Shown here: one piece after another, positions 1-8,355 of the stretch
How positions within the stretch are numbered: position 1 is the first letter of the stretch
Layout of the letters: each line of letters opens with the position of its first letter
From: Aeriscardovia aeriphila
GTDB lineage: Bacteria; Actinomycetota; Actinomycetes; Actinomycetales; Bifidobacteriaceae
Direction: 5' to 3'
Assembly (NCBI RefSeq): GCF_002259595.1
Contig: NZ_MWWU01000001.1
Span: 1-64,000, forward strand
DNA length: 64,000 nt
Position numbers and translations under genes: made by a program
Notes under the pieces: model-generated
Database searches by the model: none
Seen by the model: only the letters and a program-made list of their open reading frames with translations
Told to the model about the DNA's origin: nothing

Positions 1-141
1 TGTACAGGGCAGGTCGGTCACGCATTACTCACCCGTTCGCCACTCTCACCCAATAGCAAGCTATCAGGATCCCGTTCGACTTGCATGTGTTAAGCACGCC
101 GCCAGCGCTCGTCCTGAGCCAGAATCGAACTCTCCACAAAA
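1..141 (-). rRNA. 16S rRNA gene, 5' end only (runs off the left edge)
   Basis: Read on the minus strand, this stretch starts with a T-run and then matches the universal start of bacterial 16S rRNA (GAGTTCGATTCTGGCTCAG, then GCTGGCGGCGTGCTTAACAC and ATGCAAGTCGAACGGGATCC). The helix-6 region (CTTGCTATTGGGTGAGAGTGG) and the stretch reading AACGGGTGAGTAATGCGTGA are of bifidobacterial type. The mature 5' end is placed at about 137-143 by similarity to known starts. Only about 140 of roughly 1,520 nt are present. Transcription runs leftward, the same direction as rplA next to it. Confidence 0.95.
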
Positions 142-683
142 AAATCATGAAAAGCCAGAAACAAATTCCAGCACAAAAAAGACGGACCACAACCCCAACC
201 AAAAAGATCAGAATCATGGAACGCACAAACAAAAAAGAAAAAACACAACCACACAAAACAAACTCATGCGGAAGCATCAATCCTTAACTGGCATTCAAAA
301 AGACTACTAAAGTAGCACAATCAACGCTCTCGAGTTCTCAAACCACCAGCCCAACAAAACCAACCACCAGTCACAAACAACCAGCAACCAGCCCCGCAGG
401 CAGCAAGAAGTAAACCTACACCACCCACACCAACCACCACAACCCCACCACCACAAAACCCAACAAACACAACCCAAACACGGCGTGTCGAAAAAGTATT
501 GCAGACACCATCAACCTAACCAAACCCACGTAAACACCACATGAACCATCACAAAACCAACACAATTGAAAGTGAAATTCCACTCAATGGATGATCCACA
601 GTGCGAAGCACCCACCACAAACCACAAATGGGAGTGAAATCTGCGAAAACCGCACTGATAATCTCAAGAAACTCAAAACCGAG
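142..683 (-). promoter_or_regulatory. rRNA operon upstream/leader region, no gene seen
   Basis: About 540 bp between the 16S start and the rplA terminator. No convincing ORF is present. The plus strand is strikingly A/C-rich (G/T-rich in the transcribed strand), as expected for a leader that avoids structure. A weak promoter candidate on the minus strand is TTGGTT, 17 bp, AATACT (around 497-525). A T-rich, purine-poor tract just before the 16S start could be part of antitermination or RNase III processing signals. None of these is certain. Confidence 0.4.
656..668 (-). repeat. Copy of the dispersed CTYRAGATTATCA motif
   Basis: The plus strand reads TGATAATCTCAAG, the reverse complement of CTTGAGATTATCA. 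It lies just beyond the rplA terminator. Confidence 0.8.
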
Positions 684-716
684 AAAACAAAAAACGGCAG
701 GCCACAAGACCTGCCG
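684..716 (-). terminator. Rho-independent terminator after rplA
   Basis: The stem CGGCAGG / CCTGCCG (695-701 and 710-716) is followed on the minus strand by a T-rich run (the plus A-run at 684-694). It lies 24 bp past the rplA stop and closes the rplK-rplA unit. Confidence 0.85.
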
Positions 717-739
717 CTAAAAAACTCACCTCAGAAAAC

Positions 740-1429
740 TCAGAGGGAAGCAACGTCGAGAGCAACACCCGGGCTCATGGTCGATGCCATGGAAGCCTTG
801 ATGATGTAACGACCCTTGACGGTGGAAGGACGCAAACGCTTAATCTCGTTGGAGACTGCAGCGAAGTTCTCTTCCAGAGCCTTCTGCTCAAAGCTGAGCT
901 TACCGATGAGGAAGCTCAGGTTACCATTCTTGTCGACGCGGAAGTTGACCTTACCACCCTTAATTTCCTTAACGGCGGTGGCAACATCCATGGTCACAGT
1001 GCCGGTACGTGGGTTTGGCATCAAACCACGAGGACCGAGCACGCGGCCGAGACGACCAACCTGGCCCATCATGTCTGGGGTTGCGACAACGGCATCAAAG
1101 TCGAGCTCGCCACCCTGGACCTTTGCCACGAGGTCTGCGTCGCCAACGATGTCAGCGCCGGCCTCGAGTGCAGCGGTAGCCTGTGGACCACGAGCGAACA
1201 CTGCGACGCGAACGGTCTTACCAGTGCCGTTTGGAAGGTTCACAGAACCACGGATAAGCTGGTCTGCCTTGCGCGGGTCAACACCGAGGCGGTAAACAGC
1301 CTCGACAGACTCATCAAAACCACGCTTAGGCATGCCCTTGAGCAGGGCGATTGCTTCCGCTGGGGTGTAGAGGTTGGATCCATCGATCCTCTCTGCCGCC
1401 TCGCGGTACTTCTTCGAACGCTTTACCAT
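740..1429 (-). CDS. rplA: 50S ribosomal protein L1
   Basis: A 229-residue protein of standard L1 length. It builds the mobile L1 stalk of the large ribosomal subunit, which guides deacylated tRNA out of the E site. In many bacteria it also represses its own operon by binding its mRNA. The family signature region is visible around residues 130-160 ([18 protein letters not shown]). The ATG is preceded by AGGAGAAG. It follows rplK after 58 bp in the usual rplK-rplA order and ends in a strong hairpin terminator. The stop codon TGA and the C-terminus (VALDVASL) are intact. I see nothing unusual in the coding sequence. Confidence 0.97.
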   Translation of the reverse strand: MVKRSKKYREAAERIDGSNLYTPAEAIALLKGMPKRGFDESVEAVYRLGVDPRKADQLIRGSVNLPNGTGKTVRVAVFARGPQATAALEAGADIVGDADLVAKVQGGELDFDAVVATPDMMGQVGRLGRVLGPRGLMPNPRTGTVTMDVATAVKEIKGGKVNFRVDKNGNLSFLIGKLSFEQKALEENFAAVSNEIKRLRPSTVKGRYIIKASMASTMSPGVALDVASL

Positions 1430-1487
1430 CTGCTTCTCCTATCAAGCAGCGCGGTTCGGGCAAGCGAAAGCCCTTCCGCACAAAAAC

Positions 1488-1919
1488 TCACTTACCAGTG
1501 ACGGTGATTCCCATGGAACGGGCGGTACCGGCGATGATCTTGGCACCGGCCTCAACGTCGTTAGCGGACAGGTCGGCGAGCTTGATCTGAGCAATCTCGC
1601 GGCACTGATCCATGGTCACAGAACCGACCTTGGTGGTCAGCGGATTTGCAGCGCCCTTATCCACACCTGCAGCCTTCTTCAGAAGGGTTGCCGCCGGTGG
1701 GGTCTTCAGCACGAAGGAGAAGGTGCGGTCAGCATAAACAGTGATCTCCACTGGGATGATCTGACCCATCTTGTCCTTGGTCTGGGCATTGTACTGCTGG
1801 GTGAACTCCATAATGTTCACGCCATGCGAACCCAGAGCTGGACCGATTGGCGGTGCAGGGGTTGCCTTGCCTGCTGGAATCTGAAGCTTGATCAGAGCAG
1901 CAACTTTCTTAGCTGGCAT
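1488..1919 (-). CDS. rplK: 50S ribosomal protein L11
   Basis: A 143-residue protein of standard length. L11 forms the GTPase-associated centre of the 50S subunit together with 23S rRNA and L10. The N-terminal domain ([20 protein letters not shown]) and the proline-rich start of the rRNA-binding part ([15 protein letters not shown]) are clear. The C-terminal signature region near residues 120-140 ends in [10 protein letters not shown]. The gene has its own likely promoter (TATAAT at 2032-2037, minus strand), because a terminator separates it from nusG. It is co-transcribed with rplA. Confidence 0.97.
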   Translation of the reverse strand: MPAKKVAALIKLQIPAGKATPAPPIGPALGSHGVNIMEFTQQYNAQTKDKMGQIIPVEITVYADRTFSFVLKTPPAATLLKKAAGVDKGAANPLTTKVGSVTMDQCREIAQIKLADLSANDVEAGAKIIAGTARSMGITVTGK

Positions 1920-2031
1920 TCCAATGACTTCTTTCTGTGAAGCGGTGCAGACGGTGAAGCTCGAAAGCTCCCCCTCCCGCTACCAATGTGTCATACTACG
2001 CATGCACAGGCGTGCACACATAAGCTTTCCC

Positions 2032-2060
2032 ATTATACGAAGTGGGCGGACGAATTTTGT
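2032..2060 (-). promoter_or_regulatory. Probable promoter of rplK-rplA
   Basis: A perfect TATAAT -10 box lies on the minus strand at 2032-2037, about 113 bp before the rplK start. The region 17 bp further upstream (ACAAAA) is a poor -35 box and falls inside a tandem 20/21-bp repeat. Strong promoter activity is expected for a ribosomal protein operon, so an activator or UP-like element could compensate. That last point is inference. Confidence 0.5.
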
Positions 2061-2088
2061 TTACTTGAGGACGAATTTGTTTACTTGA
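2048..2088. repeat. Tandem 21/20-bp direct repeat upstream of rplK
   Basis: Two adjacent copies (2048-2068 and 2069-2088) begin GGACGAATTT and end TTTACTTGA, differing by a single T. The pair covers the -35 area of the rplK promoter. The second copy runs straight into CTTGAAGATTATCA, a near-copy of the dispersed motif. Confidence 0.75.
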
Positions 2089-2222
2089 AGATTATCAGCA
2101 CAGTTGAGCAAAGACGAGGACGTGAAGAGCCCGCGGATGAAAAAAGCCGCCCGAAGGCGGCTTTGAATAAACAGCAGGCGATGAGCTCACACAAGCGAGG
2201 TCAGCGGGCTGATAATCTTGAG
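2084..2222. repeat. Inverted pair of dispersed motifs around the nusG terminator
   Basis: CTTGAAGATTATCA at 2084-2097 (one extra A) faces TGATAATCTTGAG at 2210-2222. The 112 bp between them contain the nusG terminator hairpin. Confidence 0.6.
2139..2164 (-). terminator. Rho-independent terminator after nusG
   Basis: The stem AAAGCCGCC / GGCGGCTTT (2143-2151, 2156-2164) with a CGAA/TTCG loop is followed on the minus strand by a run of T. It separates secE-nusG from rplK-rplA. Confidence 0.9.
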
Positions 2223-2235
2223 AAATTCTGGGCTT

Positions 2236-3105
2236 TCAGCCGCGCTTCTCGTCATCAACCTTCTTGACCTGGGAGAAGTTGAGCTCAACAGGCGTATCGC
2301 GGTCAAAGATAGAGACCAAAACGGTGACCTTCTGCGTTTGAGGCTGGACTTCGGAAATGACGCCAGCCATCGTAGCGAATGGGCCATCAGTAACGGTGAC
2401 CTGGTCGCCCTGCTTGAAGGAGACTTCGACGACGCGCTTCTTGGCGGCAGCTTCACCCTGACCGGCCTTGCGCAGAGCCTCCTGAGCGATCATGGGGCCC
2501 ATCATGGAGACGACTTCCTTGCGAGACAGCGGCATTGGCTCGTTTTGCAAGCCAACGAAGCCGGTGACAGCTTCAGTTTCGCGCACGATGCGGAAGGCGT
2601 CCTCATCCTCGTTGGACATGCGGATCAGAACATAGCCAGGGATGCGAACGCGAGAGATGAGCTTCTTACCCTTCTCAGTGTGCTTTTCGACTTCCTCCAT
2701 TGGCACTTCGATCTGGTAGACCTTGTCCTCCAGGCCGAAGGTAGCGACACGAGCTTCAACGTTTTGCTTGACGCGGCGCTCGTAGCCGGAGTAGGTGTGC
2801 AGCACGTACCACTTGCCAGGAAGGGTGCGCAGCGACTGGCGGAATTCGGCGACGGCCTTGGTGCCAGCGTCTTCTTCCTCGCCGTTGTCAGCGTCAGCAT
2901 TCTCGCCGGCTGCCTCAGCACCTTGAACGCCGTCAGCGACCTCAGCACCTTCAGCTTCATGAGCTTCAGCGTTGTCAGAAACTTCAGAAGCATCGCTTGC
3001 GCTGGCAGCTTCCTGAGCCACAGCACTCTGCGCGACATCGTGAGCGACTGGCTCGTTGCCCTCGAGCTCTTCTGCCTCAGCAGAGGCGGTATTTTCATCG
3101 ACCAT
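2236..3105 (-). CDS. nusG: Transcription termination/antitermination protein NusG
   Basis: NusG binds RNA polymerase across the active-site cleft and links it to Rho or to the leading ribosome. The chosen start (ATG, MVDENTAS) follows GAGGTACTC and gives 289 residues; an upstream in-frame Met lacks a ribosome site. Residues 1-95 form an acidic Ala/Glu-rich extension. The NGN domain begins near residue 97 (GKWYVLHTYSGYE) and continues to about 215. The KOW domain is at about 235-270 (GDQVTVTDGPFATM). Long acidic N-terminal extensions are normal for actinobacterial NusG. secE lies 111 bp upstream, as in most bacteria. A hairpin terminator follows. Confidence 0.95.
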   Translation of the reverse strand: MVDENTASAEAEELEGNEPVAHDVAQSAVAQEAASASDASEVSDNAEAHEAEGAEVADGVQGAEAAGENADADNGEEEDAGTKAVAEFRQSLRTLPGKWYVLHTYSGYERRVKQNVEARVATFGLEDKVYQIEVPMEEVEKHTEKGKKLISRVRIPGYVLIRMSNEDEDAFRIVRETEAVTGFVGLQNEPMPLSRKEVVSMMGPMIAQEALRKAGQGEAAAKKRVVEVSFKQGDQVTVTDGPFATMAGVISEVQPQTQKVTVLVSIFDRDTPVELNFSQVKKVDDEKRG

Positions 3106-3216
3106 GAGTACCTCTCGTATTGCGTACGTCAGCGCACTACTCTGACATAAAATGCCATACTTCAATATTTAAAATGCCCGGATCGAAAGGTCGAACCGGG
3201 CATTGTTTTAAAGCTT

Positions 3217-3453
3217 TCAGGCGAAGATGAGGAACATCAGCTTGCCCAGACCAAAGTCCAGAGCCGTGATGACCAGCATCAACAGCACAACGAACACGAA
3301 CACTGCGAAAGACCAATTCCACAACTCAGAACGTGTTGGAGAAACAACCTTGCGCAACTCCGTCACGATCTGCTTCGTGAACAGGCCAATACGGGCGAAG
3401 AAGTTTGGCTTGCGAACGCCCTGTTCTTTCTTCGCTGCACTATTCGATGCCAT
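3217..3453 (-). CDS. secE: Preprotein translocase subunit SecE
   Basis: A small clamp subunit of the SecYEG channel that wraps around SecY in the cytoplasmic membrane. The start MASNSAAKK (AAGGGACG before the ATG) gives 78 residues, with the single-TM form usual in Gram-positive bacteria. A basic amphipathic segment (TKQIVTELRKVVSPTRSEL, residues about 26-44) contains the conserved surface-helix signature. One transmembrane helix follows (about 46-70). The tRNA-Trp, secE, nusG order matches the standard arrangement. Confidence 0.95.
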   Translation of the reverse strand: MASNSAAKKEQGVRKPNFFARIGLFTKQIVTELRKVVSPTRSELWNWSFAVFVFVVLLMLVITALDFGLGKLMFLIFA

Positions 3454-3483
3454 GTTCGTCCCTTTGCTAGAAAACAACTGAGC

Positions 3484-3555
3484 AGGGGAAGCGGGACTCG
3501 AACCCACAACCTACGGTTTTGGAGACCGTTGCGCTACCAATTGTGCCATTCCCCT
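3484..3555 (-). tRNA. tRNA-Trp (CCA anticodon)
   Basis: A cloverleaf on the minus strand. The acceptor arm is AGGGGAA / TTCCCCT, the D arm contains TTGGTAGC, the anticodon stem-loop is ACGGTCTCCAAAACCGT with CCA at the anticodon, and the T arm contains GGTTCGAGTCC. The 3' CCA is not encoded. It sits just upstream of secE. Confidence 0.95.
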
Positions 3556-3673
3556 ATCGCTTTGCACCATAGCAAACCGACACGACGACACCGAAGCATC
3601 GCCGACTTGATAGATTAGCGCAAAATAGAATTCTCGTCTAGTACCCGCGAGTGTTGTCGCTAGAATAAGGGTT

Positions 3674-4339
3674 ATGAGAAACTTCGAAACATCCTCTCGC
3701 ATGAAGCCTGCATGGCGTTTCGCTAGCCTTGTTGCCGCCGCTTCGCTCGTTTTCGCGGGCCTGCCTGGTTGCGGTGCGCCTGCTCAAAGCACTGGCAGTG
3801 TCAAACCTCAAACGAGCCAGAAGAGCGACACGGACTCCTCCTCGACGTCGAAGAAGAGCTCGAACGACGATTCCGACACTCAGGCTCCGAAAACTGACCC
3901 GACGGACACGAGCCAAATGTGCACCACCTCAAGCTTGACGGCCAAGCTCACTATTGGCGGTGGTGGCGGTGGCGGCTCGGCTTACCCGTACCTCGTTTTG
4001 ACGAACTCGGGAGAAAATACCTGCACTGTTGAAGGTTTCCCTGGGGTCTCTCTGATGGCTTCTGGTAAGCAAATTGGCGCCGCAGCAACTCGCGATGATG
4101 CGATAACCCCTCAGCCGGTGGTGCTCAAGCCTGGCGAATCAGCACATAGCCCGCTCAAGATTGTCAACGCGGATAACTTCGACACCGCAGCATGCAAGCC
4201 ACAAGCGGCTGACACCATGCGCGTATTCCCGCCCGACCAGAAGAACGCGTTGAATATTCCTGCATCGGAATACCAAGGCTGCCAGAACACGAATACGGCG
4301 ATCATCGCCGTGCAAGCTCTCCAGCCCGGTGAAAACTGA
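3674..4339 (+). CDS. DUF4232-type secreted lipoprotein
   Basis: A 221-residue precursor with a signal peptide and lipobox (LPGC, Cys at residue 33), so probably anchored to the outer face of the membrane. A Ser/Thr/Lys/Asp-rich linker (about 35-80) leads to a beta-rich domain from about 82 to the end. That domain shows the DUF4232 pattern of an N-terminal Cys, YLVLTNSG, CTVEGFPGVSLM and a late Cys pair. A Gly7 run sits inside it. DUF4232 proteins are common in Actinobacteria and have no settled function. A second Met (residue 10) is a possible start. The gene is transcribed away from secE and followed by a terminator. Confidence 0.8.
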   Translation: MRNFETSSRMKPAWRFASLVAAASLVFAGLPGCGAPAQSTGSVKPQTSQKSDTDSSSTSKKSSNDDSDTQAPKTDPTDTSQMCTTSSLTAKLTIGGGGGGGSAYPYLVLTNSGENTCTVEGFPGVSLMASGKQIGAAATRDDAITPQPVVLKPGESAHSPLKIVNADNFDTAACKPQAADTMRVFPPDQKNALNIPASEYQGCQNTNTAIIAVQALQPGEN

Positions 4340-4346
4340 GCATAGA

Positions 4347-4398
4347 GCGCTGTAACCACAGCGCGGTTTTACCGCACGCTGCTGTCAACGCAGCGTGC
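4347..4398 (+). terminator. Terminator and second hairpin after the lipoprotein gene
   Basis: The stem GCGCTGT / ACAGCGC (4347-4353, 4358-4364) is followed by GGTTTT. A second strong stem, GCACGCTGC / GCAGCGTGC (4374-4382, 4390-4398), follows directly. Confidence 0.7.
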
Positions 4399-4430
4399 AG
4401 CGCACGCGAAAAACACAGCTAAGAGCGCAT

Positions 4431-4459
4431 AACAAAACAGCGCAGCGAAAGCTGCGCTG
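4431..4459 (-). terminator. Terminator after add
   Basis: The stem CAGCGCAGC / GCTGCGCTG with a GAAA/TTTC loop (4438-4459) is followed on the minus strand by TTTTGTT. It lies 30 bp past the add stop, convergent with the lipoprotein terminator. Confidence 0.8.
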
Positions 4460-4488
4460 AGTATGCGAAGTGAAAATCTTAAGAAATG

Positions 4489-5649
4489 TTAGCGAGCCAG
4501 CCACTGGTCAATTGCGGCCAGAGCTGGCTTTTTGTATGTATCCGACATCACCGAGCCGTTAATCGAGCAACGAGCCCAGGTTGCCAGCATCTCGTCGGTA
4601 AAGCCGTGAATCGTGCGGGCATCCTCGTACTGGCCTTCGAGCCTCTCACCAAAGAGCAGAGGGTCATCAGCGCCGAGAGCCACCTCAACGCCAGAATCGT
4701 ACAGCGCACGCAGAGGAACGTTCTGCTTGTTCTCAAACACGCCCAAGCCAACATTCGACGCCGGGCACACCTCCAGAGTGACGTGATTGTGCTTGAGCTC
4801 GGCCAAAAGCTCAGGGTCAGAAGCGGCCTGAACGCCATGGCCCATACGAGCTGGGTGCGCGTTATTCATGATGAAACCAATATGCTCAGGGCCTAACAGC
4901 TCGCCACCATGAGGCATGAGAGGCAAGCCGGCGCGCTGAGCAATCTGGAAGGCCGGCAAGAAGTCAGCCGTATTGCCACTGCGTTCGTCGTTGGACAAGC
5001 CAAAGCCCACCACCGTGCCAGGAGTGTCCCCTGCGTAACGAGCCGCCAAACGAGCCAAAGTACGAGCCTTGAGAGGGTGAGAGGTACGGGCAGCAGCAAC
5101 AATCACGCCCACAGCGATATGGTGACGTTCGCTCGCCTTCTTCGCCTCATCGAGCATCACTTCCAAAGCAGGAGTGAGCCCACCCATAATCGGTGCATAA
5201 GAGTCAGGAGTGACCTGGATTTCCAGAATTTTAGAGCCCTCTTCAGCGTCAATACGGGCAGCGTCGTCGATAATCGTGCGCATATCCTCTTCGGTTTGCA
5301 CGCAACGACGAGCCATGTCGTACAAACGCTGGAAGCGATACCAGCCACGACGGTCCGCAGGAACGCGCAGAGGGTGAGCGTTGAGCAGCTCCGGGTCGAG
5401 AGTGATGTGATGCTTCTTCGACATTTGGCGCAGCCGCTCTACCGTCATAGAACCAGTGAAATGCAGGTGCAGATGCGCTTTAGCAAGCTTGACCAGGTCA
5501 GCGCGGCCCTGAGCAGGGTCAGCAGTGTGGTCGGTGGCGCTGATGGAGTAATCAGTGTCAATGTGAGCCAGCTGCTCGGCGTCCTGGTTGGGCTCGTGAG
5601 CGTGAAGAGAGTCGATATGCTCTAACAGTGCGTGGTTCCACTCCTGCAT
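4489..5649 (-). CDS. add: Adenosine deaminase family protein
   Basis: A 386-residue metal-dependent hydrolase expected to deaminate adenosine or deoxyadenosine to inosine or deoxyinosine in purine salvage. Residues 1-50 are a variable extension. The zinc ligands are seen in HLHLHFTGS (about 59-67, in place of the usual HxHLDGS). The catalytic region PHGGE (HAGE in many homologues), the GHG motif, EVCPASNV and the aspartate pair in LGADDPLLF are all present. The start lies 9 bp after the obgE stop, and its AAGGAC ribosome site overlaps that stop, so the two genes are translationally coupled. It could act on a related 6-aminopurine such as adenine, because the family is broad. Confidence 0.85.
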   Translation of the reverse strand: MQEWNHALLEHIDSLHAHEPNQDAEQLAHIDTDYSISATDHTADPAQGRADLVKLAKAHLHLHFTGSMTVERLRQMSKKHHITLDPELLNAHPLRVPADRRGWYRFQRLYDMARRCVQTEEDMRTIIDDAARIDAEEGSKILEIQVTPDSYAPIMGGLTPALEVMLDEAKKASERHHIAVGVIVAAARTSHPLKARTLARLAARYAGDTPGTVVGFGLSNDERSGNTADFLPAFQIAQRAGLPLMPHGGELLGPEHIGFIMNNAHPARMGHGVQAASDPELLAELKHNHVTLEVCPASNVGLGVFENKQNVPLRALYDSGVEVALGADDPLLFGERLEGQYEDARTIHGFTDEMLATWARCSINGSVMSDTYKKPALAAIDQWLAR

Positions 5650-5658
5650 GTGCTGTCC

Positions 5659-7290
5659 TTACTCGTTCGGCTGTTCAGGCGAATCAGTGACGCTCGGGTC
5701 GCTCCAGTGGCCAGCACGACGTTCTCGTTCGCGCTCGGCTCGGGCCTCAGCGCGACGATCCATCTCTTCATGGTAATCTACGCGCCTCTGCGAATTGGAG
5801 CGGCGCTTAGCGTAACCGTAATCGCACAGGCGAATGTCGTCACCGCGCGACACCAGAGGAGCGTCATCCAAGCCTTCAGCGCCAGCAGTGATGGTTGGCT
5901 CCCAGTTGAACACCACTTCGTTGCCTGCAGGGCCCATATGCACTTCGTCGCCTTCCACTGCTCCGGCAGCCTTGAGGGCGTCTTCTACGCCCAGAGCTGC
6001 CAGGCGGTCAGCCAGGTAGCCGACGGCTTCGTTGTTGTTGAAGTCGGTTTGGATGACCATGCGAGCGATTTTCTCGCCTTTAACCACGAACCAGTAGTTG
6101 CCTTCCGGATCGCCATGACGGATGACGTTGAATGCAGGACCCACCTGGTTTTTGGCACGGTTGCGCGCCATCTCCAGAGGTTTGATGACGACGCGTTCTT
6201 GCTCGTGCTCGGCCTCAAGCTTTCTGACAATCTCGCGCGTTTTGCTAACCTCTCGAGCCAGGGCAAACTTGAGCTCTTTCAAGCCTTCGTGAGATGCCGT
6301 AGAAATTTCGTAAACCGGCAGGCCAAGCTTTTCAAAGTCGGGACGCACCAGATTTGCAAGGTCTTTGGCGTCGGGAACGTCCATCTTATTGAGAACCACG
6401 ATTCTCGGGCGCTGCGAGATCGGGATAGCGCCGATCGGCAGCTCGAGGTTCTTGTCGTATGCGGCGAGCTCCTTTTCCAGCGCCTCGTAGTCGGCCATCG
6501 GGTCACGATCCTGCTCGTAGGTGGCGCAGTCGATGACGTGAACGATAACCTGCGTGCGCTCGATGTGGCGCAGGAACTGCAAGCCCAAGCCCTTGCCCTC
6601 GGAAGCGCCAGGGATCAAGCCCGGGACGTCAGCGATGGTGTAGCGCACGTCGCCAGCCTCCACAACGCCCAAGTTTGGCACAAGAGTGGTAAAGGGGTAA
6701 TCGGCGATCTTCGGGCGAGCAGAAGAGAGAGCCGCCACCAAGGACGACTTTCCTGCCGAAGGGTAGCCCACCAAAGCGATGTCAGCGATGGACTTGAGCT
6801 CCAAAATGAGGTCGCGTTCCTCACCAGGCTCACCCAAAAGGGCAAAACCAGGCGCACGATGAGCCTTATTCGCCAAAGCATGATTACCTAAACCACCCTG
6901 GCCGCCAGCTGCTGCGACGAAAGTTTGGCCAGGAGTGCGAAGGTCGGCGAGTAGTTCGCCGCGATGCTTGGGCTTACCTACCTCACCTTTGGCTTCGAAA
7001 ACCATCGTGCCAACAGGGACGGTGAGGACGATGTCGTCACCCTTCTGCCCGTCCTTGTAGTCGCCTTCACCATGATGGCCGTTTTCTGCGGTGCGGTGAG
7101 GCAGCATGCGGAAGTCGAGCAGAGAGTTGGTGCCTTCTGAGCAGCGCAGGATGATGGAACCTCCCCTGCCGCCGTTTCCGCCGTTCGGGCCTGCGAGAGG
7201 CTTGTACTTTTCACGGCGAATGGAGTGTGCGCCATTGCCGCCGTCACCGCCTTTGAGGTGAACGGTAACACTATCGACGAACTCTGCCAT
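5659..7290 (-). CDS. obgE: GTPase Obg (ribosome assembly)
   Basis: A 543-residue essential GTPase that binds the 50S subunit and links its maturation to guanine nucleotide levels. The start MAEFVDSV follows AGGAAGT; the 44 codons further upstream have no ribosome site. The Gly-rich Obg fold covers residues 1-158 ([21 protein letters not shown]). The G domain follows with the P-loop [10 protein letters not shown]3 DVPGL and G4 NKMD. A C-terminal OCT domain lies at about 365-445, and a charged tail of about 70 residues ends the protein. The rplU-rpmA-obgE order is conserved, and add is added downstream. Confidence 0.95.
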   Translation of the reverse strand: MAEFVDSVTVHLKGGDGGNGAHSIRREKYKPLAGPNGGNGGRGGSIILRCSEGTNSLLDFRMLPHRTAENGHHGEGDYKDGQKGDDIVLTVPVGTMVFEAKGEVGKPKHRGELLADLRTPGQTFVAAAGGQGGLGNHALANKAHRAPGFALLGEPGEERDLILELKSIADIALVGYPSAGKSSLVAALSSARPKIADYPFTTLVPNLGVVEAGDVRYTIADVPGLIPGASEGKGLGLQFLRHIERTQVIVHVIDCATYEQDRDPMADYEALEKELAAYDKNLELPIGAIPISQRPRIVVLNKMDVPDAKDLANLVRPDFEKLGLPVYEISTASHEGLKELKFALAREVSKTREIVRKLEAEHEQERVVIKPLEMARNRAKNQVGPAFNVIRHGDPEGNYWFVVKGEKIARMVIQTDFNNNEAVGYLADRLAALGVEDALKAAGAVEGDEVHMGPAGNEVVFNWEPTITAGAEGLDDAPLVSRGDDIRLCDYGYAKRRSNSQRRVDYHEEMDRRAEARAERERERRAGHWSDPSVTDSPEQPNE

Positions 7291-7488
7291 ACTTCCTGCT
7301 TTCTTGTGATTTTCTGAGTCTGTGGTCAGTTTGTAGTGACTGCTGTTGCGTGAGGTGAGCGCGAGGTGGAGTTGAACTAGAGCTTGAGCTGGAGTGTGAA
7401 CCGGAGCTTCAGCTGCCTGCACGCTCAGTTTTCAGGTAAAAAAAGAGGGCCGCATCAGCGTGTGACGCGACCCTTTCAAGAGCAATGC

Positions 7489-7752
7489 TCAGGCCTTGTT
7501 CTCCTCGGTCAGAACATCGACGACCTTGCGGTCGTGACGCACGCCGAAGCGGACAACACCGTCAGCCAATGCGAAGAGGGTGTAATCCTTGCCCAGGCCG
7601 ACGTTGAGACCCGGATAGAAGCGGGTACCACGCTGACGGACGAGGATGTTACCAGCGACGACGCTCTGGCCGCCAAAGCGCTTCACACCCAGGTATTGTG
7701 GATTTGAATCGCGACCGTTCCTAGAGCTGGAACCAGCCTTCTTGTGTGCCAT
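7489..7752 (-). CDS. rpmA: 50S ribosomal protein L27
   Basis: An 87-residue protein of normal length. The N-terminal [16 protein letters not shown] matches the mature tail that reaches the peptidyl transferase centre, with no cleavable extension of the Firmicute type. [17 protein letters not shown] is the family core. A GGAGGA-type ribosome site precedes the ATG. It lies 75 bp after rplU. About 198 bp separate it from obgE, and I see no clear terminator there. Confidence 0.97.
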   Translation of the reverse strand: MAHKKAGSSSRNGRDSNPQYLGVKRFGGQSVVAGNILVRQRGTRFYPGLNVGLGKDYTLFALADGVVRFGVRHDRKVVDVLTEENKA

Positions 7753-7827
7753 TTTTTCCTCCGATTCTTCCCTACTTCCGAGAAGCCTCGGAATGTAGGT
7801 TTACACCTGTTTTATCAGCTGCTCAGC

Positions 7828-8136
7828 TCAGGCGATCTTGGTGATCTTGACGACGGTGAGCTTCTGACGGTGACCAGCGCGACGAGCACCGCCAGTCTTG
7901 TTGTGGAACTTCATGATGGAGACCTTTGGGCCCTTGGCCTCGTCATCCACCACTTCGCCCTGAGCCTTGACCTTAGCCAAGTCCTTAGCAGCCATGGTGA
8001 CCTTGTCACCATCGACGAGAAGAGCAACTGGGAATTCCACAGTCTCACCCTTCTTTGCTGCCAGGCGATTCACAGTAATCTGCGTGCCGACTTCGACCTT
8101 CTCTTCGTGGCCGCCGGCCTTCACAATCGCGTACAT
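7828..8136 (-). CDS. rplU: 50S ribosomal protein L21
   Basis: A 102-residue large-subunit protein of normal length. The start is [17 protein letters not shown], preceded by AGGGGC; an 18-codon in-frame extension upstream is unlikely to be translated. The C-terminal signature [16 protein letters not shown] is clear. It is the first gene of rplU-rpmA. Confidence 0.97.
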   Translation of the reverse strand: MYAIVKAGGHEEKVEVGTQITVNRLAAKKGETVEFPVALLVDGDKVTMAAKDLAKVKAQGEVVDDEAKGPKVSIMKFHNKTGGARRAGHRQKLTVVKITKIA

Positions 8137-8355
8137 AGCCCCTACCTTCATAAATGAAGCTCTTAGCTCTGAAGTTTCTTTCCTCGTCACACTCCTTGGC
8201 TCTCCGCTTGCTTTTCAGCTGCGTGAGGCGTGCTTCAGGGCGTGACAAAGCACCGACTTTCCACACTACACAAAAGCGAGCGGGTTCGTCAAACTCCAGA
8301 ATGGAAACACTGCTTGCAATTTTAACGAACCCATAAGACGAGATTTGCACTGAGC
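8137..8355 (-). promoter_or_regulatory. rplU leader/promoter region with a long-range hairpin
   Basis: The 219 bp between the RNase gene and rplU contain no ORF. GGGTTCGT (8282-8289) and ACGAACCC (8325-8332) form an 8-bp stem with a 35-nt loop, followed on the minus strand by GCTCGCTTTTG. This could end the RNase transcript or belong to a structured rplU leader. No convincing -10/-35 pair was found. Confidence 0.35.

Noticed and set aside
81-287. Small ORFs over the 16S start and rRNA leader
   Set aside because: They overlap rRNA and its leader; the composition reflects the A/C-rich strand.
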